Below are positions 9,310 to 17,969 of a DNA stretch of 64,000 nucleotides, in pieces (the stretch's first letter is position 1; every line of letters begins with the position of its first letter). Made by a program: the position numbers and the translations under genes. The stretch comes from Paenibacillus sp. H1-7 (GTDB lineage: Bacteria; Bacillota; Bacilli; Paenibacillales; NBRC-103111): contig NZ_CP031168.1 of the NCBI RefSeq assembly GCF_022354825.1, forward strand, positions 3,597,501 to 3,661,500, in the 5' to 3' direction. The notes under the pieces were generated by a model. The model was not told where the DNA came from, made no database searches, and worked only from the letters and a program-made list of their open reading frames with translations.

Positions 9310-10524
9310 CTATCGGGCCGGGCGGTCCAAGCGGAACAAGCCCGCATCGGGATGAGCTCCTCTGGCAATGATACCGCTTATGATTTGAGCGGCGATGGTG
9401 CTGTATACAGTCCCATTGCCCCCATAACCCAGAGCAAAATAACAATGGGGCAAATCCTCGCGTTCTCCGATTAGCGGCAATCCGTCGTGGGTCGTTGCAT
9501 AGGGTGCCGACCAATAGTAGTCTGCTCGCAGTCCGGTCAAGGCGGGGAACATCCTGCTAATTTCTTCAAGCAATCGTTTGCTTTTTGAAGGAAGCAGGGC
9601 GTCGCGTTCCTCCGGAATCTTCGTATTTTCATCCAGCCCGCCAGCAATAATGCGCCGATCCGGCGTCGTTCGTAAATATAAATAAGGACGGGCCGTTTCC
9701 CAGATCAAGCTCTGCTCGTACCACCCGGGAAAGTCTGAAAGTGGCTCGGTAGCGATAGCATAGGTGCTTTCCATGACCGCATTGGGGTGACGCTTAACCT
9801 GTAAAGCTTCGTAGCCCGAAGCTACAACGGCTCTGGCTGCCGTAATGGTTCGGCGCTCTCTCGTTGTGAAGACCAACGGGTGCGTACCGGTTTTGTGCGA
9901 AACGACCTCCGTATGCTCATAAACCCGTACACCTGATCTTTTCAAAACCGATATTAATTCGGAAGTCAGCCGGTAAGGATTAATTTCGGCATCGCCGCTG
10001 CTGAAGATCGCGCCCGGTCTATGAAAAGAATAATGCCGCGCTATTTGCTCGGCTTCCCAATATTGCACGGGAAATCCATAGGTCCGCAGCGTATGGAATT
10101 CCTGTTTTAACGCTTCGACATCCTTCGGTTCCGATGCCGCGTACAGATTACATCTTCTGCGAAATTCCGCCTCAATGCCGAGCACGGAGCATATGCTCTC
10201 CAGCTCATCCAGCGCCTGACGGCATAGTTGATAGAATCGGACACCGTCTTTCTCGCCGAACGAATGGATGCAGGATGTCAGCGATTTGTCGTTGGCGAAT
10301 TGAAGATGACCTGCATTGGCCGCTGTGCTGCCGCTCGCGATGGTGCGCTTCTCGACGATGACCGTATCGATGTCTAGCTTAGCTAAATAGTATGCGCACA
10401 ACGCACCCGCAATCCCGCCGCCGATGATCAGCACGTCGCAGGATATATCTTCGGTCAGTGGGGGAGATACCGGCGGGGGTGGTGAAATGTCCGGCCATAA
10501 CAGCTTGCCGACTGCTAAATCCAT
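9310..10524 (-). CDS. DAO-family FAD-dependent oxidoreductase
   Basis: A 404-aa flavoenzyme of the D-amino acid/glycine oxidase (DAO) superfamily. The FAD-binding GGGIAG is at residues 35-40, preceded by a 28-residue Pro-rich lead, and the C-terminal pocket shows the typical DGLPLIGE and GYGGNGT motifs. Family members oxidise amines or amino acids with oxygen or another acceptor. The Pro-rich N-terminal extension and the GHLQFAND segment are seen in gamma-glutamylputrescine-oxidase-like proteins, but the substrate is not certain. AAGGAG lies 7 nt before the ATG at 10524. No operon partner. Confidence 0.82.
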   Translation of the reverse strand: MDLAVGKLLWPDISPPPPVSPPLTEDISCDVLIIGGGIAGALCAYYLAKLDIDTVIVEKRTIASGSTAANAGHLQFANDKSLTSCIHSFGEKDGVRFYQLCRQALDELESICSVLGIEAEFRRRCNLYAASEPKDVEALKQEFHTLRTYGFPVQYWEAEQIARHYSFHRPGAIFSSGDAEINPYRLTSELISVLKRSGVRVYEHTEVVSHKTGTHPLVFTTRERRTITAARAVVASGYEALQVKRHPNAVMESTYAIATEPLSDFPGWYEQSLIWETARPYLYLRTTPDRRIIAGGLDENTKIPEERDALLPSKSKRLLEEISRMFPALTGLRADYYWSAPYATTHDGLPLIGEREDLPHCYFALGYGGNGTVYSTIAAQIISGIIARGAHPDAGLFRLDRPAR

Positions 10525-10676
10525 GCATGAACTCCTTTATTCATATGATTCTAATAGGCTTTCACGGCATTGATTTTTTATACTATGATTTATGGTTGAA
10601 GCAGCCGTTGACAATCTCTTATCGACTTGTATAGGATTAATGGGAATCATTTCTTAATCAGAGAGGAAGATTGGAT

Positions 10677-11111
10677 ATGTTAAAAGGAATTCCTTCGGTG
10701 CTTTCGCCTGAATTGTTGAAAATATTGATGGAAATGGGACACGGGGACGAGCTGGTGCTGGCTGACGGCAATTTCCCCGCAGCGAGTCACGCGCAAAGAC
10801 TGGTACGCTGCGACGGTCACGCGATTCCCGGCTTGCTGGATGCGATTCTGACCTTTTTCCCGTTGGATACTTATGCGGATCATTCCGTTGCGCTGATGGA
10901 GGTCGTTCCCGGTGACCCGACGGTTCCGGTAATATGGGACGAGTATAAGGCTTTGGTGCAAAAGCACGATCCGCAAGCATCGGAGCTGAAGACGGTGGAG
11001 CGGTTCGCTTTCTATGAACGTGCGAAGGAAGCGTATGCGGTTGTAGCGACAGGCGAGAAAGCATTGTACGCCAATATCATTTTGAAAAAAGGCGTCGTTA
11101 AAGAAGGCTGA
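10677..11111 (+). CDS. fucU: RbsD/FucU family sugar mutarotase
   Basis: A 144-aa protein matching FucU: N-terminal SPELLKILMEMGHGDELV, with the catalytic-site His and the Asp of LADGNFPA, and the closing YANIILKKGV. FucU interconverts alpha and beta anomers of L-fucose, and RbsD does so for ribose. ATG at 10677 is preferred over an in-frame TTG at 10671 because AGAGAGGAAG sits 7 nt ahead of it. No sugar kinase or transporter is next to it, so the physiological sugar is unclear. Confidence 0.87.
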   Translation: MLKGIPSVLSPELLKILMEMGHGDELVLADGNFPAASHAQRLVRCDGHAIPGLLDAILTFFPLDTYADHSVALMEVVPGDPTVPVIWDEYKALVQKHDPQASELKTVERFAFYERAKEAYAVVATGEKALYANIILKKGVVKEG

Positions 11112-11128
11112 TCATAAATCGGAATCTA

Positions 11129-11171
11129 TTTTCATAGAATGAGAGTAATAGAATATATGATTCTATGAAAA
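11129..11171. repeat. Perfect 12-bp inverted repeat, 19-bp spacer
   Basis: TTTTCATAGAAT at 11129-11140 and its exact complement ATTCTATGAAAA at 11160-11171, with a third ATAGAAT inside the spacer. There is no T-run after the stem, so an operator is as likely as a weak terminator. It ends 25 bp before the start of the next gene. Confidence 0.7.
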
Positions 11172-11195
11172 ACGGTGTAAATGGGGGAGCCTTGG

Positions 11196-12005
11196 ATGGT
11201 TGTTCGTGCGCTGCGAGGAATGTTCGGCTGGCCGACAAGGTCGCAAATACCGATGCTTCTGGCCGCTTTTTTATTCGGCAATTTGTTGGCGGTGCTGTTC
11301 ACAGCCGTACAGCCAGCCTCGCCGTTCTTTCACCCAAGGCATTATACCTACCAGGAAACGGTTGCCGCGAATGGAGTCAGGCTGTTTGCCTTGCAGACCG
11401 TACCGCAAAATATCTCATTGAAGCCTATTGCGACGAATGTTTCCCGCACGCCCGATTATGGCATTAACGGCGGTTTTTTCTGGGAAGGTTACCTGCTCAG
11501 CATTGCTGTCATTAACGACAAGCCTTTGATAGGACAGCCGGAGGACTACGGTTCCGGATGGTACAATATCGATTACCCGAAAGGGACGCTGGTCTGGGAT
11601 GAGATTACGAGGCGATTTTCCGTGCAGGTCGTCCAGGACGCCCACGAAATCAAAGTAACGGACCGGCAGCGTTATTGGGCACAGGGCGGGGTAAGCATGT
11701 CTTTGCATAATGGAGCCCGTTGGGTTCAGCAGGCAAGGGCTGAGGATATGCCCGCATTTGACGAGCCGAGATTGCGCTCCGGCGTGGTTTACGACGACCG
11801 GCAAAACGTATGGATGGTCGTTACGGACAAGCCGTGTACGGTGGAGCAGTTCCGGACGGCGATAGTGGAGAAAATTGGCAACGGCAGGCTGGTGGACGGC
11901 GTGTTTCTCGATGGTGACGGCTCCAGCCAAATGAACAGCGCCCAGAAGGTGTTAAAGGGCGATTCGCGTGAAGTATACCAAATGATGGCGTTGAAGCAAA
12001 AATAA
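11196..12005 (+). CDS. Phosphodiester glycosidase (NAGPA) domain protein, membrane-anchored
   Basis: A 269-aa protein with a hydrophobic segment near residues 20-40 (signal anchor or signal peptide) and then one NAGPA domain, recognised by YGINGGFF, WAQGGVSMSL and the closing DGDGSSQM. The domain family hydrolyses phosphodiester-linked sugars, for example on wall polymers or exopolysaccharides, and works outside the cytoplasmic membrane. An ATG at 11181 is in frame, but the one at 11196 has GGGGGAG at 7 nt, so I take the latter. It ends at a strong terminator. Substrate not known. Confidence 0.8.
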   Translation: MVVRALRGMFGWPTRSQIPMLLAAFLFGNLLAVLFTAVQPASPFFHPRHYTYQETVAANGVRLFALQTVPQNISLKPIATNVSRTPDYGINGGFFWEGYLLSIAVINDKPLIGQPEDYGSGWYNIDYPKGTLVWDEITRRFSVQVVQDAHEIKVTDRQRYWAQGGVSMSLHNGARWVQQARAEDMPAFDEPRLRSGVVYDDRQNVWMVVTDKPCTVEQFRTAIVEKIGNGRLVDGVFLDGDGSSQMNSAQKVLKGDSREVYQMMALKQK

Positions 12006-12007
12006 AG

Positions 12008-12056
12008 CAAGCCGCCGAAAGCGATTCTCAATGGCTTTCGGCGGCTTTGTTGTTTT
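12008..12056. terminator. Shared terminator between convergent NAGPA-domain and tkt genes
   Basis: AAGCCGCCGAAAGC pairs with GCTTTCGGCGGCTT over an 11-nt loop and is followed by TGTTGTTTT on the plus strand. On the minus strand the stem ends TTGCTTTATTTTT, so it can work both ways. Confidence 0.85.
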
Positions 12057-12077
12057 ACTGGCTAAGGCAGAGCCGGA

Positions 12078-14096
12078 TTATGCCAGCAATGCTTTGACGC
12101 GGCTTACTACGTTGTCGACAGTGAAGCCGTATTCGTTAATAACCTTGGAAGCAGGCGCGGAAGCTCCGAAACGGTCGATGCCCATCACATCGCCTTGCTT
12201 GCCGACATATTGATGCCAGCCTTGCGGCGAAGCCATCTCGATGGCAAGACGCGCTTCCACGTCCGGAAGCAGCACGGAATCTTTGTACGCTTGCGGCTGC
12301 TGGTTGAACAGCTCCCAGCTCGGCATGCTGATGACGCGCACATGCACACCTTGCTCGGCGAGCTGCTTCTGTGCCTCAACCGCCAGCTGCACTTCGGAAC
12401 CGCTGGCGATCAGCTGAGCTTGCGGTTTGCCGTTCGCTGCGTCGGACAATACATACGCTCCGCGAGTCAGCCCTTCGGCTCCCAACGTGGATGTGCCTGC
12501 CAGATTCGGCAGCGCTTGACGAGTAAGGACCAAAGCGACTGGGCCGGATTGATTTTGCACCGCGTATTTCCAAGCAAAGCCGGTTTCGTTGGCGTCGGCT
12601 GGACGCAGCACGGTGATGCCTGGGATGCTGCGCAGCGCAGGCAGCTGCTCGATCGGCTCGTGAGTCGGTCCGTCTTCGCCGACTGCGATGCTGTCATGTG
12701 TGAATACGTAGATCACCGGCAGCTTCATAATCGCAGCAAGACGAATGGCAGGGCGCAGGTAGTCCGAGAATACGAAGAACGTAGCTCCGAATGCGCGGAC
12801 GCCCTGGTGAAGAGCCATCCCATTCAATGCGGCTCCCATGGCGAATTCGCGAACGCCGAAGAAAATGTTGCGCTGGCTGTAATCGTTTCTTGTCAGACGG
12901 CCAGAGATTTTGATATTCGTCTTGTTCGATGTTTCGAGGTCAGCCGAACCGCCCAGCAAATGAGGCACTTTCTTTGCGAGCGCATTGAGAGCGAGCTCCG
13001 ATGCAGCGCGTGTAGCTATAGCTTTATCGTCAGTGGAGTAGACAGGAACCTCAGAGTCCCAGCCTTCCGGCAATTGGCCGCTTACCGCCGTTTCGAACTG
13101 CTTCGCAAGCTCGGGATACGACTGGCGGTACTGCTCGAACTTGGCTTGCCAAGCAGCTTCCTGGGCTTCGCCTTCGCGTGTGAATTGTGCAAAGTGAGCC
13201 TGAACGTCCTCCGGAATATAGAAATCCTTATCTTCCGGCCAGCCGTAGGCTTGCTTAGTCAGGCGCGTTTCCTCTTTGCCAAGAGGAGCGCCGTGAGATC
13301 CGTGCTCGCCTGCTTTGCCGCTCTTGTTCGGACTGCCGTAGCCGATCACGGTTTTAACTTCGATCAGAGACGGACGAGGGTCAGCCTGAGCTGCGGCAAT
13401 CGCCTTATGGATGGCTTCCAGATCGTTGCCGTCCTTCACTAATTGAACGTGCCAGCGGTAGCTCTCATAGCGCTGCTGTACATTTTCGGAGAACGACATG
13501 CTCAAATCGCCGTCCAACGAGATGTCGTTCGAATCGTAGAGAACGATCAGCTTGCCGAGCTGCAAATGGCCGGCCAAAGAAGCCGCTTCGCCGCTGATGC
13601 CTTCCATCATGTCCCCGTCGCCGCAAATCGCATAGGTGTAATGATCCATGACGTTGAAGCTGTCGCGATTGTAGGTAGCAGCCATATGCGCCTCGGCAAG
13701 AGCCATACCTACTGCCATGGCGACACCTTGTCCCAATGGTCCTGTTGTTGCGTCTACGCCCGCCGTATGGCCATATTCCGGATGGCCCGGAGTCAGGCTT
13801 CCCCACTGACGGAACTGCTTCAATTCTTCTAACGGAAGGTCGTAACCGAACAAATGAAGCAGGCTGTACAGAAGCATGGAGCCGTGTCCGGCAGACAATA
13901 CGAACCGGTCGCGGTTGATCCATTTCGGGTTGCTCGGGTTATGCTTCATAAACCGGGACCACAGCTCATAGGCCATTGGAGCCGAGCCCATTGGCATGCC
14001 GGGATGGCCTGAGTTTGCCTTGTCGATAGCGTCGATAGCCAGCGTACGGATCGTATTGACCGCTTTTTGCTGGATGGTAGTGTTTAGCAATGTCAT
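12078..14096 (-). CDS. tkt: Transketolase
   Basis: A 672-aa thiamine-diphosphate enzyme of the pentose phosphate pathway that moves two-carbon units between ketoses and aldoses. Full family length with the phosphate/substrate motif GHPGMPMG (30-37), the ThDP/Mg motif GDGDMMEG (159-166), the His-rich LGKEETRL region and the C-terminal [16 protein letters not shown] motif with its catalytic Glu. Start ATG at 14096 follows GAGGAGG. A TATAAT-like box on the minus strand near 14150 may be its promoter. The divergent LysR gene 123 bp away may regulate it; that is inference from position only. Confidence 0.97.
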   Translation of the reverse strand: MTLLNTTIQQKAVNTIRTLAIDAIDKANSGHPGMPMGSAPMAYELWSRFMKHNPSNPKWINRDRFVLSAGHGSMLLYSLLHLFGYDLPLEELKQFRQWGSLTPGHPEYGHTAGVDATTGPLGQGVAMAVGMALAEAHMAATYNRDSFNVMDHYTYAICGDGDMMEGISGEAASLAGHLQLGKLIVLYDSNDISLDGDLSMSFSENVQQRYESYRWHVQLVKDGNDLEAIHKAIAAAQADPRPSLIEVKTVIGYGSPNKSGKAGEHGSHGAPLGKEETRLTKQAYGWPEDKDFYIPEDVQAHFAQFTREGEAQEAAWQAKFEQYRQSYPELAKQFETAVSGQLPEGWDSEVPVYSTDDKAIATRAASELALNALAKKVPHLLGGSADLETSNKTNIKISGRLTRNDYSQRNIFFGVREFAMGAALNGMALHQGVRAFGATFFVFSDYLRPAIRLAAIMKLPVIYVFTHDSIAVGEDGPTHEPIEQLPALRSIPGITVLRPADANETGFAWKYAVQNQSGPVALVLTRQALPNLAGTSTLGAEGLTRGAYVLSDAANGKPQAQLIASGSEVQLAVEAQKQLAEQGVHVRVISMPSWELFNQQPQAYKDSVLLPDVEARLAIEMASPQGWHQYVGKQGDVMGIDRFGASAPASKVINEYGFTVDNVVSRVKALLA

Positions 14097-14219
14097 TGGA
14101 TTTCTATTCCTCCTCGAATTCGAAAGGTTAGTATCGATTCACTTTCTAGATTATAATAGGACGATGAGGTATATATGAAATCGATATTATACATAGCAGA
14201 TATAGAAGGGAATAATACC

Positions 14220-15137
14220 ATGATTGCCAATCTGGAATTGTATCGCGCTTTTTATTGGACAGCCAAGGAGCAGAACGTCTCACGAGCCGCGGAGCGTTTG
14301 TTCATTACGCAGCCCAGTGTCAGCCATGCGATCAAGCAGCTGGAGAGCGAGCTCTCCGTTCATCTGTTTCATCGGGGACCCAAAGGGATGAGGTTGTCGG
14401 AGGAGGGGCAGCTGCTGTATTCACAGATCGAGCTTGCTTTTCAAGTGATCGAATCGGCGGAAAGGCAGCTGGCGGACATCAATAACTTATTGCGCGGAGA
14501 ACTGCGGCTCGGGAGCAGCGATTCGTTGTGCAAGCATTACTTGCTGCCTTCGCTCGGCCGGTTCTGCAACGATTTTCCGCATATTCGGCTGGACTTGGTA
14601 CACGGGACGACTCCGGAAATTATACAGAACATCAAGGAGGGGCGGATTGAATTCGGCATCGTCAGGCTGCCGGTGGCAGACAGCTCGCTAACCATATTGG
14701 AGACGATCGAGGTACAGGATTGTTTCGTGGCGGGTCCGAGATATTTTCATTTGACGCAGCAGCCGATCCCGCTGTCGGAGCTTTCGGCGAATCCGTTGAT
14801 TCTGTTTTCCAAAAACAGCAGCTCCCGGCGTTTTATCCAGGATTTCGCCCTGTCGCAGGGCGTCGCTATCGAACCGGAGATTGAGCTGGCCAGCGTCGAC
14901 CTGCTGATCGAGTTCGCCAAGGCGGGACTCGGCATATCGTTCGTTACCCGGCAGTTTGTCCAGACGGAGCTTGCAACCGGCAAGCTGGCCGAGGTCAAGC
15001 TGACGGAACCCATTCCGCAGCGTAAAATAGGCATCGCCCTATTGAAAAATAGGCGGCTTTCGTCAGCCGCCACCATGTTTTTACAGCAATATTTGCATGT
15101 CGAGCCGGGCAGAAAGAACGGCAAACCGTTCGGTTAA
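14220..15137 (+). CDS. LysR-family transcriptional regulator
   Basis: A 305-aa regulator with an N-terminal winged helix-turn-helix (NVSRAAERLFITQPSVSHAIKQLE, about residues 20-45) and a periplasmic-binding-like effector domain (LRLGSSDSLCKHYLLPSL onward). ATG at 14220 is chosen over an upstream in-frame ATG at 14175 because it matches the family N-terminus and follows GAAGGGAA. It is divergent from transketolase, the usual arrangement of a LysR gene and its target. Its 3' end overlaps the stop of the opposite-strand deaminase by 4 bp. Confidence 0.9.
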   Translation: MIANLELYRAFYWTAKEQNVSRAAERLFITQPSVSHAIKQLESELSVHLFHRGPKGMRLSEEGQLLYSQIELAFQVIESAERQLADINNLLRGELRLGSSDSLCKHYLLPSLGRFCNDFPHIRLDLVHGTTPEIIQNIKEGRIEFGIVRLPVADSSLTILETIEVQDCFVAGPRYFHLTQQPIPLSELSANPLILFSKNSSSRRFIQDFALSQGVAIEPEIELASVDLLIEFAKAGLGISFVTRQFVQTELATGKLAEVKLTEPIPQRKIGIALLKNRRLSSAATMFLQQYLHVEPGRKNGKPFG

Positions 15138-15595
15138 CGCCGGTTCGTTTGCTTCCAGAGCTCCATCGGGTTCTGCGCCGTATCCGGCTCCATCCGTTGA
15201 ATAGGCAGAGATTGCCGCTCTAGAGGGAGCGATAGCTGCTGATACACATGCTTGGTGCTCATTCCGACGGCTGCCGCATCTTCTTCGGTATAGGCATAGT
15301 AGACCGCTTTCGCTCCGGTCCAATGGATGGCCGCGAGACACATCGGGCACGGCTGGCCGCTGGCATACACCTCGCAGCCGGTAAGCAGCGGGCTTTGCAG
15401 CTTATTGCATGCTTCGCGGATCGCCTGAATTTCCGCATGCGCAGTTACATCGTGCGTAACCAATACATCGTTGACTCCGGTAGCGATAATTTCGCCGTTC
15501 TTGACGATGACGGCTCCGAACGGCTTGCCGCCATGCTGCTTCGTATTGTTATAAGCGAGCTCGATCGCTTGACGCATAAACTCATTGGGTTTCAT
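15134..15595 (-). CDS. Nucleoside/guanine deaminase, GuaD-like
   Basis: A 153-aa zinc deaminase of the CMP/dCMP deaminase fold. Zinc and catalytic residues are visible as HAE at 53-55 (His ligand and proton-shuttling Glu) and PCPMC at 82-86 (two Cys ligands). The pattern GGKPFGAVIV and the C-terminal swapped tail are close to Bacillus guanine deaminase, which converts guanine to xanthine for purine salvage; other cytosine/tRNA adenosine deaminases share the core. Start ATG at 15595 follows GAGGAGGGA. Confidence 0.85.
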   Translation of the reverse strand: MKPNEFMRQAIELAYNNTKQHGGKPFGAVIVKNGEIIATGVNDVLVTHDVTAHAEIQAIREACNKLQSPLLTGCEVYASGQPCPMCLAAIHWTGAKAVYYAYTEEDAAAVGMSTKHVYQQLSLPLERQSLPIQRMEPDTAQNPMELWKQTNRR

Positions 15596-15631
15596 GGTGT
15601 CGTATCCCTCCTGTTGATCGATGCGCGTATT

Positions 15632-16345
15632 TTATTTGGCTCCTGCTTGAACCAGCATAGCTTCAATTTCTTTATAGCCGCGCGATCTCGCATGCTGCAA
15701 TGGGGTAATGCCGTCCTTATCCGGTATGTTTATGTCAGCGCCATGTTCAATAAGCAGGCGAACGATTTGCTGATGTTTTTCTCCGCCATTGCTTAATACG
15801 ATCGCCTCGATCAGTGCGGTCCATCCGAGATTGTTGATATGATTCACATTAATATCCGAATGCTCCAGCAGCTCCTTGACTACCTCGACGTGACCTCTTT
15901 CCGAAGCGGGAATGATGGCGACTCCGCCGTAACGATTCGTGAGCTTCGTATCCGCCTTGGCCTCTACGGCGATTTTGACGATGTCCAGCAATCCTTCCGC
16001 ACCGGCGTACAAGAGCGGATTATCGCTGCGCTGGTCTCGGATATTCAGATCGGCGCCCTTGGCAATGAGCAGCCGCAAGGTTTCCGGCTTGTTCCCGTGC
16101 GTGGCGGCCATTGCAGCCGTTCTGCCTCTGCCGTCCGTGGCGTTAATATCGGCTCCCGATGCAAGCAGCCGTTCTACTGCTGCATTATCTCCTTTTTCCG
16201 CGGCCTCAATCAATTGGGCGTTCTTGTTCATTTCGGTTTCCATCGGTTGAACCGACTCCTTTCCGGTTTGGACGGGCTGTGTTGCATCTATTGAGCAGCC
16301 CGTAAGTGTAATGGCAATGGACAATAACGTGATGGGTATCCACAT
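15632..16345 (-). CDS. Ankyrin-repeat lipoprotein
   Basis: A 237-aa exported protein. A lipobox LTGC at residues 14-17 predicts lipid attachment at Cys17, and after a short linker come about five ankyrin repeats (for example ASGADINATDGRGRTAAMAA and the final DKDGITPLQHARSRGYKEIE). Ankyrin repeats mediate protein-protein contacts; in this setting it would sit on the outer face of the membrane. It lies 36 bp upstream of the deaminase reading frame on the same strand, but no terminator or strong link is seen. Binding partner unknown. Confidence 0.88.
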   Translation of the reverse strand: MWIPITLLSIAITLTGCSIDATQPVQTGKESVQPMETEMNKNAQLIEAAEKGDNAAVERLLASGADINATDGRGRTAAMAATHGNKPETLRLLIAKGADLNIRDQRSDNPLLYAGAEGLLDIVKIAVEAKADTKLTNRYGGVAIIPASERGHVEVVKELLEHSDINVNHINNLGWTALIEAIVLSNGGEKHQQIVRLLIEHGADINIPDKDGITPLQHARSRGYKEIEAMLVQAGAK

Positions 16346-16466
16346 AGAGCGTACACCACCCTTTCGAAGTGCTTGTTTCTATGCTACCATGGATCTTAAT
16401 ATACGGAAAATATCATTAAAATTAGAAAAGCATACGTAATCCATATAGGAGATCATGGAGGTTCAA

Positions 16467-17342
16467 ATGCTGGATATTCGGCAACTGCGTTACTTTATTG
16501 CAATTGCGGAGGAGAAGCAAATCTCCGCCGCCGCCAAGAAGCTGCACATGGCTCAACCGCCGCTAAGCCAACAGTTGAAACAGATGGAGGAGGAGCTGGG
16601 AGTTCCGCTAGTCATCCGCCACGGCCGCGGTCTGGAGCTGACGGAGGCAGGCTCGACCTTGTACAGGCATGCGCTTCATATTACCAAGTCGATGGAGCAA
16701 ACGCAGATGGAAGTAAGGCAGACCGGACTCGGCATGCGCGGCAAGCTGACGATCGGCGTCAACACGCTATCAGCCGAGGCGTTTTCGCGGCATCTGCTCC
16801 AATTTCAATCCCAATACCCGGATATTACCTACAAAATTCAGCAGAACGAATCGGCGCATCTTTGCAGGTTGATCCGGGAACGGGCGATTGAGCTTGCCCT
16901 GATCCGCTTTCCGCTCCAGTTGGATGAATTCGCCTATTATCATATCAAAACCGAGCCGTTGTATTTTCTTACGTCTCCGTTATCGGCATTGGACGGACGT
17001 CAGGCTACGTACGAGCAGATGGGCGATTTCCCGCTCATCATCCCGAGCACAGACGGGCTGGGTCTCCATCACATGATTGTGGAACGGCTGTCTAGAGAAC
17101 ACATGGAGGCGAACATCGTATGCGAGTGCTCGGATATCGCCCTGTTGATGGAGCTGGTGGAGGCCGGCTTCGGGGCGGCGATAGTACCTGAGGTCGTCCT
17201 GCAGAAGCACCGGGGGTATAAAGTGAAGGTCCATGAGCTTGCGGATTCCGCCTGGACGGCATCATCGGGGTTTATATGGCTGAAGGAGCACCACTTGTCT
17301 CCATCCGCCAGCCGGTTCCTGGAGTTATGGAAGGACGGATAA
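16467..17342 (+). CDS. LysR-family transcriptional regulator
   Basis: A 291-aa regulator with the winged helix-turn-helix at about residues 15-40 (KQISAAAKKLHMAQPPLSQQ) and a two-lobed effector domain. The PLSQQLKQMEEELGVPLVIRHGRG pattern is typical of the CitR/AlsR-like group. ATG at 16467 has GGAGG at 5 nt; the in-frame ATG at 16455 overlaps that ribosome site. It is divergent from the ankyrin lipoprotein and upstream of the yuaF-floT operon. No target is evident. Confidence 0.88.
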   Translation: MLDIRQLRYFIAIAEEKQISAAAKKLHMAQPPLSQQLKQMEEELGVPLVIRHGRGLELTEAGSTLYRHALHITKSMEQTQMEVRQTGLGMRGKLTIGVNTLSAEAFSRHLLQFQSQYPDITYKIQQNESAHLCRLIRERAIELALIRFPLQLDEFAYYHIKTEPLYFLTSPLSALDGRQATYEQMGDFPLIIPSTDGLGLHHMIVERLSREHMEANIVCECSDIALLMELVEAGFGAAIVPEVVLQKHRGYKVKVHELADSAWTASSGFIWLKEHHLSPSASRFLELWKDG

Positions 17343-17346
17343 TTCA

Positions 17347-17370
17347 GGAAAAGTTTTGAAACTTTTCCTC
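17347..17370. repeat. Perfect 11-bp inverted repeat over the sigma-W -35 region
   Basis: AGGAAAAGTTT and AAACTTTTCCT flank a 2-bp centre (TG). The repeat starts 5 bp after the LysR stop codon and contains the -35 element of the downstream promoter. It could terminate the LysR transcript, although no T-run follows the stem, or bind a regulator. Confidence 0.8.
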
Positions 17371-17383
17371 GGATTTGGCGTAT
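17358..17383 (+). promoter_or_regulatory. Sigma-W-type promoter of yuaF-floT
   Basis: TGAAAC at 17358-17363, 16 bp, then CGTA at 17380-17383, an exact match to the sigma-W consensus of Bacillus. The downstream pair yuaF-floT is a known sigma-W operon in B. subtilis, so sequence and context agree. The distance from -10 to the yuaF start is about 40 bp. Confidence 0.85.
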
Positions 17384-17422
17384 TACTTTACGAAGCTAAC
17401 TAAATTAGTCAGGAGGGTGCCC

Positions 17423-17956
17423 ATGCTGCAATTGTATTGGGGGTTGCTCATCACCGGCGTGCTGCTGGCTCTCGTAACCGTCGTTTTAGGCGATATTTTA
17501 GGCAATGTGCTGGACGGCATGTTTGACTTTTTGTCAGGCGAGCACCTGCACGCGCTGCAGCCGATGGTTCTGTTCAGCGGCATTACCGTATGGGGCGGAG
17601 CCGGCATTTTGTTGTCGAAGTATACGGCCTGGAGTGCGATAGCCGTTCTGTTCAGCTCTGTCGTATGCGCCTTACTGATGTCGGTCCTCATTTATTTCCT
17701 GTACGTGAAGCCGATGCAAAACAGTGAAAATTCGGTAGCGTTCTCCATCCACGATATGGCGGGCAAGATCGCGGAGGTTACGGTAACCGTACCTTCCGTC
17801 GGCTATGGAGAAGTCATGTTGCGCGCGGGAGCAGGCAACACGAATCAGATTGCCGCAAGCTATGAGGGAGACGAAATCCAAACCGGCGCGAGGGTCGTTG
17901 TCGTCGAAGTGAAGGACGATACGCTGTTCGTAGCCCGTTTAGATAAATTGGAGTAG
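17423..17956 (+). CDS. yuaF: NfeD-family membrane protein YuaF
   Basis: A 177-aa membrane protein with three hydrophobic segments in the first 105 residues and a small beta-barrel (OB-fold NfeD) domain at the C-terminus (IAEVTVTVPSVGYGEVML to VEVKDDTLFVARL). YuaF is the partner of flotillin in Firmicutes and affects membrane fluidity and flotillin assembly. AGGAGGGTG precedes the ATG at 17423; an in-frame ATG at 17375 lies inside the promoter and is excluded. It is 13 bp upstream of floT and is co-transcribed with it from the sigma-W promoter. Confidence 0.9.
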   Translation: MLQLYWGLLITGVLLALVTVVLGDILGNVLDGMFDFLSGEHLHALQPMVLFSGITVWGGAGILLSKYTAWSAIAVLFSSVVCALLMSVLIYFLYVKPMQNSENSVAFSIHDMAGKIAEVTVTVPSVGYGEVMLRAGAGNTNQIAASYEGDEIQTGARVVVVEVKDDTLFVARLDKLE

Positions 17957-17969
17957 AGGAGAGATGTTC

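Noticed and set aside
11165..11467. Alternative frames over the start of the NAGPA-domain gene
   Set aside because: They lack domain signatures, while the 11196 frame has NAGPA motifs and a ribosome site.
12195..13442. Long open frame (415 codons) on the plus strand opposite transketolase
   Set aside because: It mirrors tkt codons, has no ribosome site and no family motif; a shadow of a GC-rich coding strand.
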